Shown here: positions 55,577-63,276 of the stretch, in pieces | How positions within the stretch are numbered: the first letter of the stretch is position 1 | Layout of the letters: each line of letters begins with the position of its first letter | Assembly (NCBI RefSeq): GCF_000719555.1 | Contig: NZ_JOGX01000016.1 | Location: 1 to 64,000, forward strand | Origin: Streptomyces sp. NRRL F-5727 | GTDB lineage: Bacteria > Actinomycetota > Actinomycetes > Streptomycetales > Streptomycetaceae | DNA: 64,000 nt | Reading direction: 5' to 3' | Made by a program: the position numbers and the translations under genes | Notes under the pieces: generated by a model | The model's database searches: none | What the model saw: the letters and a program-made list of their open reading frames with translations, nothing else | What the model was told of the DNA's origin: nothing

Positions 55577-56878
55577 TCACGGCGCCGTCGTCTCCGCCGT
55601 CGCGGGCCGCTGGTCCCGGAGGAGCGGCGCGTCCGGGACCGGGCGGTCACGGCGCTCCAGACGGCGGATGGCGGGGACGCAGAGCATCGCGGCGAGCAGC
55701 AGGAACGAGATCGCCGAGGAGAACTGCAGGACCCGGTCCGCGCCGAAGTCGTCCGCCACCGGGCCGGCCAGGGCGCGGCCCAGCGGGATCACCATGATCG
55801 AGCCGGCGATGTCGTACGCCGAGACCCGGCTCAGCACGGCCAGCGGCACATGGGACTGCACGCTCGTCGCCCACATCACGCCCCAGAAGGCGAAGCCGCA
55901 GCCGGCGACCATGCCCGTGGCGGCCGTGACGGCGAAGTTCCAGCCCAGGGCCGGCGCCAGCGGGTTGAGGGCGAAGAAGAACATCGCGCCCACGCCCGCG
56001 ACCAGCGGCCGGCGCGGCCGGACCCGCATGCCGAGCAGACCGCCGACGATCGTGCCCAGACCGTCGGCCGAGGCGATCCAGCCGTACCCGGTGGCGCCGT
56101 GCTGCTCGGTGAGCAGCGCCGCGCCCAGCGGCAGCGACGGGCCGAAGACGAAGAGGCCGTACACCGCCCACAGCGAGATGACGCCCCACAGCCAGGACCG
56201 GGACCGGAACTCGTGCCAGCCGGTGGCGAGCCGTCGCCACATCGGATCGTCGCTCTCGTCCCGCTCCGAGGCGAGCCCCCGCAGCGGCAGCAGACCGCCG
56301 GCGCTGACGGCGTACGCCACCGCGATCACCAGGAACGACACGGCCCGGTCCCCGTACGCCACCAGGAACCCGGCCAGGCCGGGCCCGATGAGGGTGGCCA
56401 TCGACTCGGAGATCCGCAGCAGCGCATTGGCCCGCTGGATGTCGTCGGCGACCCGCGGGACGATGCTCGCCAGGCCCGGCTGGAACATGGCGGTCGCCGC
56501 GCCGCTCACCGCCATCAGGGCCATGATCTGCCAGAGCCGTACGCCGCCCGCGGCGAACAGCCCGGCCATGACGAGCATCGCCGCCACCCGGACCGCGTCC
56601 GCGCCGATCATCATCACCTGCGGGGTGAACCGGTCGGCGAGGACCCCGCCGAAGAGGATGAGCAGCACGATCGGCGCCATCCAGGCGGCGAGCGCGTAGC
56701 CCACGCCGGTCGCCCCGAACCCGGAGCCGAGGACCGACGTGGTCACGGACACCATGAGCATGCCGTCGGCGAGCAGCGAGGCGCTGCGCGCGGTGAAGAA
56801 GAGCCGGAAGCGACGCGACCGCCAGGGGCTGGGCAGCGGCCCGGCCCCCTGCGCCGCGGCGGTGTCATCGGTGGTCAT
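55577..56878 (-). CDS. MFS exporter of the biosynthetic cluster (DHA3-like)
   Basis: 433 residues, about 12 membrane helices in the MFS3/DHA3 style (RRFRLFFTARSASLLADGM start, GGVLADRFTPQVMMIGADAVR loop). Overlaps the condensation-domain gene by 14 bases upstream, so it is the last gene of the minus-strand arm. Likely exports the cluster's product or gives self-resistance. Confidence 0.85.
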   Translation of the reverse strand: MTTDDTAAAQGAGPLPSPWRSRRFRLFFTARSASLLADGMLMVSVTTSVLGSGFGATGVGYALAAWMAPIVLLILFGGVLADRFTPQVMMIGADAVRVAAMLVMAGLFAAGGVRLWQIMALMAVSGAATAMFQPGLASIVPRVADDIQRANALLRISESMATLIGPGLAGFLVAYGDRAVSFLVIAVAYAVSAGGLLPLRGLASERDESDDPMWRRLATGWHEFRSRSWLWGVISLWAVYGLFVFGPSLPLGAALLTEQHGATGYGWIASADGLGTIVGGLLGMRVRPRRPLVAGVGAMFFFALNPLAPALGWNFAVTAATGMVAGCGFAFWGVMWATSVQSHVPLAVLSRVSAYDIAGSIMVIPLGRALAGPVADDFGADRVLQFSSAISFLLLAAMLCVPAIRRLERRDRPVPDAPLLRDQRPATAETTAP

Positions 56879-58622
56879 GTGGCATCTCCCGGCTCGACCG
56901 GCCGGTCCCTTCCCTGAGAATCCGCTGCGCCGCGGCGGGCTGCCGCGGCGGGCCCTCGACGAACACGTACCGGTGCGGCGCCAGCACCCCGGGACGCCCC
57001 GGCAGCACCCCCATCAGCGCCGCGTGCGTCTGATCAGGCGTCATATGCGAGTAGTGCGCGGCCGGTTCACCGACGCCGATGTACGCGGTCAGCCTCGCGT
57101 CCTCCACCGCGACCTCGACCGGTCGCCCGCCCAGCGCCTCGGACAGCGCCTCGGCGACGGCGGCGGGGCGGACCCAGCAGCCGTCCACCCGCGCCCACTC
57201 CGGCCCGCGCACCACCGGACGCACCCCGGTCACCTCCGTCAGCGGCCCGGCGGTGTCGAGCGGCACGTCGGCCTCGGCGACGGCCTCCAGGAGCCGGACC
57301 AGGCCCGTGACCAGTTCCTCGGCAGCCGCGCGGGGGAAGAGGGCGGGGTCGGCCCAGGTGGCGAGGCGGAGGACCGGCTCCGTCTCGTACACGAAGGTCA
57401 GCAGTCGTGTCGGCAGCGACTGCGCCTCGCCCCAGGCGAGCTCCAGCTCCGGGGCGTCCTGGTCCGGGGCGGCCGCTCCGGCGAGCGTGCTGGGCAGCGC
57501 GCTGATGTCGTTGTAGACGGCGTCGCGCGCGAACTGGCTGCCGCGCTCGGTCGTGACCCGCCCGATCAGCTCCCACAGGTCGAGTGCGTCGAAGCGGCTG
57601 TGCCGGTACGCGTTCATCGCCGCGCCCCACGCCTTGGCGAGCAGCGCGTCGAACGACGGGACGCGGACGTCGAGGTCCAGGAGGGCGTCCTGGGAGAGGG
57701 TGCCGACCGAGCGGGCCAGCTTCGGCAGGAAGCGGTTCGAGGTCGGGACGGCGGCGACGCAGACGGACTGGCCGGCCCGGTGGGCGGTGAGCAGGCACCA
57801 GGCGGTGAGCAGCACCGTGCCGGGCAGCGCTCCGGTGCGCCGGGCGGCGGCGGCCAGCGCGCGGGCGCCGCGCGCGGAGCGGAGGGTGAGGCCCGGGGTG
57901 TCGGTCTCGGTGCCGGCGGCGCCGTCCTCGGCGAACATCGCCTGCGGTCCGGTGCGCAGGATGCGCTCCCAATGGGCCAGCGAGGCCGCGGACTTGCGGC
58001 GGCCGGACGGGCTGTGCTCCTCGGCGGCGAGGTCGAGCGGGGTGAGCGCGGTCACCGGCGGCAGCGGCTCGCCGGCGAGCAGGGCGAGCCACTCGTCCCG
58101 CAGCACGCCGAGGGCGCTGCCGTCGGTGACGGCGTGGCTGGCGGCGAGGGCGACCCGGACGGGCCGGCCGGCGCGGGCCAGGATCCGCAGCCGCAGCGGG
58201 AAGTCGAGGTCGAGGCGGAAGCGGGTGGTCCGGGCCGCGCGGGCCACCGCCTCGGCGTACGCGTCGGCGTCCTCGGGGAGTTCGTCGTGGTCGAGGACGG
58301 TGACGGTGAACGACCCCTCGGGGGAGACGACTTGTTCGGTGGGGACGGTGTCGCCGCCCGCGTCGTACGGGAACGTGGTGCGCAACGCCTCGTGGCGGGC
58401 GGTGAGCGCCGCGAGGGCACCGAGCGCCCGGTCCATCCCGGTGCCGTCGGGGACCGGCCACACGTCGTGGATGTTGATGCTGTCGGGCTCGTCCCGCAGG
58501 ATGCAGCGGATCATGTTGGCCTGGCCCATGGTGACGGGGCCCCGGCGGGAACCGCCGCCCGCGTAGCGGACGGTGAGGGTGCGGGAAGCGGTGACGCCGT
58601 CCGGCGCGGGGGCGGTCGTCAT
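56865..58622 (-). CDS. Stand-alone NRPS condensation-domain protein
   Basis: 585 residues. It carries the variant HHxxxDG active site SHAVTDG (162-168), with the catalytic His163 and Asp167 kept and the first His replaced by Ser, plus later condensation-like segments (RFDALDLWELIGRVTTERG; AVYNDISALPS). No adenylation or carrier domains are attached. Expected to form an amide or ester using the carrier-bound amino acid from the free ACP. Start overlaps the stop of the DUF6271-like gene in ATGA. Confidence 0.85.
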   Translation of the reverse strand: MTTAPAPDGVTASRTLTVRYAGGGSRRGPVTMGQANMIRCILRDEPDSINIHDVWPVPDGTGMDRALGALAALTARHEALRTTFPYDAGGDTVPTEQVVSPEGSFTVTVLDHDELPEDADAYAEAVARAARTTRFRLDLDFPLRLRILARAGRPVRVALAASHAVTDGSALGVLRDEWLALLAGEPLPPVTALTPLDLAAEEHSPSGRRKSAASLAHWERILRTGPQAMFAEDGAAGTETDTPGLTLRSARGARALAAAARRTGALPGTVLLTAWCLLTAHRAGQSVCVAAVPTSNRFLPKLARSVGTLSQDALLDLDVRVPSFDALLAKAWGAAMNAYRHSRFDALDLWELIGRVTTERGSQFARDAVYNDISALPSTLAGAAAPDQDAPELELAWGEAQSLPTRLLTFVYETEPVLRLATWADPALFPRAAAEELVTGLVRLLEAVAEADVPLDTAGPLTEVTGVRPVVRGPEWARVDGCWVRPAAVAEALSEALGGRPVEVAVEDARLTAYIGVGEPAAHYSHMTPDQTHAALMGVLPGRPGVLAPHRYVFVEGPPRQPAAAQRILREGTGRSSREMPHDHR

Positions 58623-59956
58623 GGCGTCACCGACGGGAGGCGGGGGCCGGTCGGACGGTTCACGGCGGTGCCTTTCGCGTGCGCGGTGAGGGCGCCCCAG
58701 ACGTCGACGAGCAGGGCGAAGTCGGCCATGTCGGCGCGGGCATCGGCGATCAGCCGGGCTCGTCGCCCGGCGAACAGCTCGGCGGCGGTGGCGTACCGGC
58801 CGCCGAGGGAGCGGTAGCAGCGCTCCAGGACGTCGAGACGGGCCTCGTTGCCCGCCGGGTCGATCCGGGTGCTGTCGCGCACCAGGGCGGCGACGGCGGC
58901 GGGCCCGACCCGCCCGGCGGGGTCGAGGAGGGTGTCGCCGGCCGCGGCGAGGCCCGCGTACACCGCGTCGAGGTGGGCGGTGGCCAGCAGGTACTTGGCG
59001 AAGCGGAGCTGGTAGGCGAGGAAGCCGTCGTCCGAACGCCGCTCGTCGGTGTGGTAGTTGACGATGTGCCGGTTGTGCAGGACGCCGGGCAGCCGGGCGG
59101 CGCGCACGAGGTGCAGCAGGAAGTAGTCGGTGCCGATCGTGTCGGTGGCCGGGGGGAGCGGCACGCGGCCGTACACCTCCCGGCCGAGGGCGACGTTGCA
59201 CATGTCGACGCGGGTGGGACTGACCAGGGTCAGGGTGCTGAGGTCGGTGGTGAACGGTGTGGTGCCGGCGCCCCGGAACGCCTCGTCGATCAGGTTCCGG
59301 CGCCAGAGCTCCGGATAGCCGTCGGGCACCGACAGGCCGACGACCTCGCGGTACACCTCCGGGTCGAGGGCGCGGATCTCCGCGACGTCCACGGACAGTT
59401 CGCCGATGAAGGACGCGCCGGCCAGGACGACCGTCCGGTCCGCGCAGCCGGGGTCGAGCCGGCTGCGGCCGACCGTGCCGGCCAGGTCCGCGGCCCGTCG
59501 GCCGAGGGTGGCGAGCTCGTGGTGGATGGGGAAGACCGGGGCGCCGTCCAGGAGTTGGTAGCGGCTGTCGGAGTCGCGGCGGTGCACCGAGGCGCAGCCC
59601 AGCGCCTCTGCCAGCAGGAAGGCCCGGTTGGTGCAGGCGCCGTACGACACGGCGTCCGGGAGCAGCAGGTCGAGCAGCCGGTCCGCCGTGGCGAGCCCGG
59701 CCGCCGCCAGGACCTCGCGGAGGAAGGCGCGCTGCCGGTCCTCGTCGAGGTGGTGGACGACGACCCCGGGCGCCGGCGGCAGGGCGGCCACCGCGGCCCG
59801 GTGGGCGGCGAGGTCGGCGGGCGCCGAGGAGTCCAGGATCAGCAGGTGCACCTCGGCGCCGAACTCCCGGGCCCCGTAGGCGGCTTCCTCGGCGACCGCC
59901 GCGATCGTCCCCGGGCAGGCGCGGTGGGTGGGCAGGGTCAGGCAGACGCGGCGCAC
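58619..59956 (-). CDS. DUF6271-like protein, putative GT-A glycosyltransferase
   Basis: 445 residues from a GTG start (VRRVCLTLPTHRACPGTI). The beginning (EVHLLILDSS) and a DSD motif in VHRRDSDSRYQLLDG (128-130) resemble GT-A nucleotide-sugar sites. I assign it to the DUF6271 group by overall similarity to that unannotated family, from memory. It overlaps the dioxygenase gene upstream by 19 bases and the condensation gene downstream (ATGA). Role in the pathway is inferred: modifying or tailoring the product. Confidence 0.6.
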   Translation of the reverse strand: MRRVCLTLPTHRACPGTIAAVAEEAAYGAREFGAEVHLLILDSSAPADLAAHRAAVAALPPAPGVVVHHLDEDRQRAFLREVLAAAGLATADRLLDLLLPDAVSYGACTNRAFLLAEALGCASVHRRDSDSRYQLLDGAPVFPIHHELATLGRRAADLAGTVGRSRLDPGCADRTVVLAGASFIGELSVDVAEIRALDPEVYREVVGLSVPDGYPELWRRNLIDEAFRGAGTTPFTTDLSTLTLVSPTRVDMCNVALGREVYGRVPLPPATDTIGTDYFLLHLVRAARLPGVLHNRHIVNYHTDERRSDDGFLAYQLRFAKYLLATAHLDAVYAGLAAAGDTLLDPAGRVGPAAVAALVRDSTRIDPAGNEARLDVLERCYRSLGGRYATAAELFAGRRARLIADARADMADFALLVDVWGALTAHAKGTAVNRPTGPRLPSVTP

Positions 59957-61050
59957 GCGGGCTCCCCGGTGGCCTCGGTCGCGGGCCCGGTCGCGTCGGC
60001 GGGGTCCTCGTGCCAGGAGGTCAGTCCCAGCAACCGGGCTCCGAGCGGGGTGAGTTCGGCGGTCGGGTAGCGCTTGGACTCGTGCAGCACGGGGTCGCCG
60101 ACGAGGGTGCGGTTCCAGCGCGGGGTGCGCAGGTGGCGCCAGGACTCGACGCGGGAGCGGCGCAGCTTCGCGTGCTCCTCCAGGGCGGGCATCATCGACA
60201 GGTACTGCACCGCGCGGACCCCGTCGGCGGAGGAGTTGCGGGCGACCCCGTGGGCGAGCAGGCCGTTCCAGATCAGCAGGTCGCCGGGGTGCAGGTCGGG
60301 GCGGACGACCGGGTACTCGGCGCGGTCCAGGTCCGGGCGGATCGGGTCGCGGTCGGCGGGCTGGCCGAGCCTCCACTCCTCGAAGCGGCGGAAGAGCTCC
60401 GGGTCGCACTGGAAGCCGCCGGTCTCGGGGCTGGTGTCGTTGAGCGCGATGATGCCCTGGACGCGCTGCGGCGGCACGCCGAGCGTGGTGTCGATGTCCC
60501 AGTGCAGCTCGATGTCGAAGCCCCGGTCGGTGGGTTCGATGAGGGCCCGGTCGCGGTTGCGGACGTTGGGCGGGTTGAGGTTGAGCCGGTCGAGGGTGAC
60601 CCACAGCTCCTCGCAGTCCCAGACGTCCACGAAGGCGTCGTAGACGCGCTGGGCCTGACGGCTGTCCCAGAGCAGCTGGTGGTGGTACGCCTCGACGAAG
60701 CCGTAGATGTGCAGCTGCTGGTCCAGCTCGGAGCGGAACGGCCGGTCCTCGTACCAGCTGTCGGGCCGGTCGGGGTCCAGGCCCTGGAAGTCCCAGGCGA
60801 AGTCGAGCAGTCGGCGGGCCGCGGCGGCCGGGATCGCCTCGCGCACGACGACGAAGCCGTACGTCTGCCAGTGCGCGAAGTCCTCCTCGGAGAGCACCCG
60901 CAGTGGTCGGGTCTTCCGCAGCTCGCGCAGGGTCGTCGCGGCGAGGTAGGACTCGCCGTCGGTGCTGAAGTACGGGCGCTCGGTGGCCGCCCGGTGCAGG
61001 TACGGGGTGCGCGGGCGGCGCGGGGCGGCGGGGGCGGGGGGCGTGGTCAA
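59938..61050 (-). CDS. Phytanoyl-CoA dioxygenase-family Fe(II)/2OG oxygenase
   Basis: 370 residues. The facial triad is His183-x-Asp185 in ELHWDIDTT and distal His267 in LLAHGVARN, with Arg279 in DGVRAVQY as the 2-oxoglutarate anchor. TTG 61050 is chosen because GGAGGG precedes it by three bases; ATG at 61065 would place that site inside the coding region. It probably hydroxylates a carrier-bound or free amino acid. First gene of the four-gene minus-strand arm. Confidence 0.85.
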   Translation of the reverse strand: MTTPPAPAAPRRPRTPYLHRAATERPYFSTDGESYLAATTLRELRKTRPLRVLSEEDFAHWQTYGFVVVREAIPAAAARRLLDFAWDFQGLDPDRPDSWYEDRPFRSELDQQLHIYGFVEAYHHQLLWDSRQAQRVYDAFVDVWDCEELWVTLDRLNLNPPNVRNRDRALIEPTDRGFDIELHWDIDTTLGVPPQRVQGIIALNDTSPETGGFQCDPELFRRFEEWRLGQPADRDPIRPDLDRAEYPVVRPDLHPGDLLIWNGLLAHGVARNSSADGVRAVQYLSMMPALEEHAKLRRSRVESWRHLRTPRWNRTLVGDPVLHESKRYPTAELTPLGARLLGLTSWHEDPADATGPATEATGEPACAASA

Positions 61051-61158
61051 GGTCCCTCCAGGCATGGGGTCGGACGGCGTGCGGGCGTGGGGGAGGGGCA
61101 CGGCGGGACGGGACGCGGAGCTGGCGACGGTGGGGGGCCGCGGGGGACGAGGGACAGA

Positions 61159-61174
61159 ATTGGTGTAGACCATC
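61159..61174. promoter_or_regulatory. DasR/GntR-like operator (dre-like) 1
   Basis: ATTGGTGTAGACCATC matches 11 of 12 bases of the palindromic core TGGTCTAGACCA of the DasR responsive element. Located on the oxygenase side of the divergent region. GntR/HutC-family binding is suggested; no such gene is in the window. Confidence 0.5.
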
Positions 61175-61260
61175 GCCGGTGTCAAGTGACCCGTCGGTAT
61201 GCCCGCGTGTCGGTCGCCGCTCGAATTCGGGCCGAGGGGAGGAGAGTTGGACTGACGATC

Positions 61261-61276
61261 TTTGGTCTAGACAACC
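61261..61276. promoter_or_regulatory. DasR/GntR-like operator (dre-like) 2
   Basis: TTTGGTCTAGACAACC matches 11 of 12 core bases of TGGTCTAGACCA. Centred 102 bases from the first site and close to the likely promoter of the ligase operon. Confidence 0.5.
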
Positions 61277-61511
61277 CTCGGGCGGCTGGCCTACTGTCCC
61301 CACTGCGCGGAGCCGCGACCGACCCGACCCCTCGGTCCGGCCCGACCGCCGCGCCCCGGTCGACGGCGACCGCGAGCCAGGCCCCGTCCCACCCGGCACC
61401 CGTACCGGGGCGGCGGCCCGCGCCCGCACGACCCACGCCCCGGGCCCCGGCCGGCCCGGCGCGCCGGATCAGGCCCGAGACCGACCGCCCACGCCGAGAG
61501 GGAACGGTTCC

Positions 61512-62378
61512 ATGAGCACAACCAGCGCCACGACCCCGCCCGTCCCCGGCCTCCGGAGCCCAGGCCCGGGCCTCATCACGCTGGACCCGGCGCACACCGC
61601 CCTGCTGCGCGGCCTCGACACGCTGCTCACCGGCCTCGCCGCCCGGCTCTCCGCCCCCGAGGTGACCGGCCCTCCGCTGCTCGCCGCGGACGACCTCGCC
61701 CGCCTCGACTACTTCCGCAACTTCCCCCATCTCGGCGTCTCCGCCGCACGGTTCACCCCCGACGCGTACGACGCCCTCGCCGCCGGCCAGGCCCCCGGCG
61801 GCCGCCCCCTCGAACCCACCGGCTACGTCCTGCCCTCCGCCACGTGCTACGGGCTGCTGCTCTCCCTGGCGGGCACCGACGTCGGCGACGACGGCCTGCG
61901 GATCTCCGCCGCCGGACGCTGCTTCCGCAACGAGACCCACTACGACGGCCTGCGCCGGCTCTGGGGCTTCCACATGCGCGAGGTGGTCTACCTCGGCACC
62001 CAGGACGGCGCCCTCGAACACCTGGAACGCGGCGGCGCGTTCATCCAGGAGACCGCCGACCGGCTCGGCCTCGCCCTCACCCGCGCCACCGCCGACGACC
62101 CCTTCTACGACAAGGGCGGCTCCCGCGCCCGGCTGATGGCCCTCGACCCCGTCAAGCACGAGTACAGCGCCCCCGACGGCACCGCCATCGCCTCCGTCAA
62201 CCGCCACCGCAACTTCTTCGGCGAACGCCTCGGCATCCGCGCCGGCGACCACGGCCCCGCCTACAGCGCCTGCGTCGCCTTCGGCGTCGAGCGCTGGGTG
62301 CACGCCATGCTGCTCGCCCACGGCGGCCCCGAACAGGCCCTCGACCGGCTCCGCGCCGTCACCGCCACCCCCGCATGA
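61512..62378 (+). CDS. Amino acid:carrier protein ligase (class II aaRS-like)
   Basis: 288 residues, homologous to the catalytic core of seryl-tRNA synthetases but without tRNA-binding arm. Class II motif 2 is in AGRCFRNETHYDGLRRLWGFHMRE and motif 3 in ACVAFGVERWVHAM. Cys112, Glu157 and Cys254 are positioned as the Cys-Glu-Cys zinc ligands known in this ligase group. Such enzymes activate an amino acid as adenylate and transfer it to the phosphopantetheine of a carrier protein. The next gene is exactly that carrier. Amino acid identity not readable. Confidence 0.85.
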   Translation: MSTTSATTPPVPGLRSPGPGLITLDPAHTALLRGLDTLLTGLAARLSAPEVTGPPLLAADDLARLDYFRNFPHLGVSAARFTPDAYDALAAGQAPGGRPLEPTGYVLPSATCYGLLLSLAGTDVGDDGLRISAAGRCFRNETHYDGLRRLWGFHMREVVYLGTQDGALEHLERGGAFIQETADRLGLALTRATADDPFYDKGGSRARLMALDPVKHEYSAPDGTAIASVNRHRNFFGERLGIRAGDHGPAYSACVAFGVERWVHAMLLAHGGPEQALDRLRAVTATPA

Positions 62379-62407
62379 CCTGCCCGCAACGACAGGAGAA
62401 CCACCCC

Positions 62408-62638
62408 ATGGAACGCGTCGCCGCCTGGCTCCACGAGAAGAACCCCGGCCTCGACGGGCCGATCGACGCCGACGAGGACCTCATCGAGGCCCGGCTCATC
62501 GACTCCATGGACTTCCTGGAGTTCATCGACCTCCTGGAGGACATCTCCGGGACGTCGATCGACCTCCAGGAGGTCACCATCGACGACTTCCGCACCCTCG
62601 CCCGCGTCCAGAAGCGCTTCCTCACCCCCACCGGGTGA
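62408..62638 (+). CDS. Free-standing acyl/aminoacyl carrier protein
   Basis: 76 residues, acidic, four-helix layout. The phosphopantetheine site is Ser33 in LIDSMDFLEF (LxDS(M/L) type). AGGAG lies about nine bases before the ATG. Stop overlaps the following gene's GTG (GTGA). It is the predicted substrate of the ligase upstream and the amino-acid donor to the oxygenase and condensation proteins. Confidence 0.9.
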   Translation: MERVAAWLHEKNPGLDGPIDADEDLIEARLIDSMDFLEFIDLLEDISGTSIDLQEVTIDDFRTLARVQKRFLTPTG

Positions 62639-63276
62639 CCCCCGCCTTCGCGGTCGTCGCGACCACCCGGGAGGTCCTCGGCCACCCCGGCCTCGGACCC
62701 CACCTCCTCGCCCCCTGGGAGCGCCGCCGCCTCGCCGCCGTCCGCGTCCCGGCCCGCCGCGACGACGTCCTGGCGGCCCGCCTCCTCGCCCGGCTCTGCG
62801 CCGCCCGGATCACCGGCCGGCCGCCGGGCGGGAGCGGGCTCCTCGCCCAGCGGTGCCCGGAGTGCCGCCGGGACGGGCACGGCCGCCCGTACCTCCCGGA
62901 CCGCCCCGGGCTCGGCATCAGCCTGAGCCACGCCGACGGCCTCGTCGCCGCGGCGGCCGGCCGGGGCCCGGTCGGCGTCGACGTCGAACCGGCCGGCCGC
63001 CGCCCCGGCCCCCCGTCGGTGCTCCGCCGGGTGCTGTCCGAGGCCGACCTGCGCGAGGCGGCCGCGCACGCCGACCCGGGCCCGGCGCTCCTGCGCGCCT
63101 GGGTCCGCGCGGAGGCCCGCTTCAAGGCGGGACCGCCGGGGCCGGAGGCCGTACACCACCTCACCGAGTGGACGGACGAGGGGCGCGGGGCCGTCGCGGC
63201 CGTGGTGGCCACCGACCCGCCGTCCCTCCTCCCGCCGTCCGCGGTGCTCGGAGGGCCGGCGGCCGGCGGCCGGTGA
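62635..63276 (+). CDS. 4'-phosphopantetheinyl transferase (Sfp type)
   Basis: 213 residues. Activates the carrier protein by attaching phosphopantetheine from CoA. Core motif GVDVE (Asp116, Glu118) is intact. The second motif, usually WxxKEAxxK, reads WVRAEARFK: Trp156, Glu160 and Lys164 are kept, but the Lys of KEA is Ala159. GTG start inside the GTGA overlap with the carrier gene. Its stop abuts the stop of the convergent UvrA-like gene. Confidence 0.85.
   Translation: MTPAFAVVATTREVLGHPGLGPHLLAPWERRRLAAVRVPARRDDVLAARLLARLCAARITGRPPGGSGLLAQRCPECRRDGHGRPYLPDRPGLGISLSHADGLVAAAAGRGPVGVDVEPAGRRPGPPSVLRRVLSEADLREAAAHADPGPALLRAWVRAEARFKAGPPGPEAVHHLTEWTDEGRGAVAAVVATDPPSLLPPSAVLGGPAAGGR

Larger units (their letters stand above)
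61051..61511. promoter_or_regulatory. Divergent control region of the biosynthetic cluster
   Basis: About 460 bases between the oxygenase and the ligase genes. It contains two GntR/DasR-like operators (61159-61174 and 61261-61276), a plus-strand TTGGAC (61247-61252) with TAGACA 15 bases later overlapping the second site, and a GC-rich Pro/Arg-coding-like leader before 61512. I see no gene within it. Confidence 0.5.
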
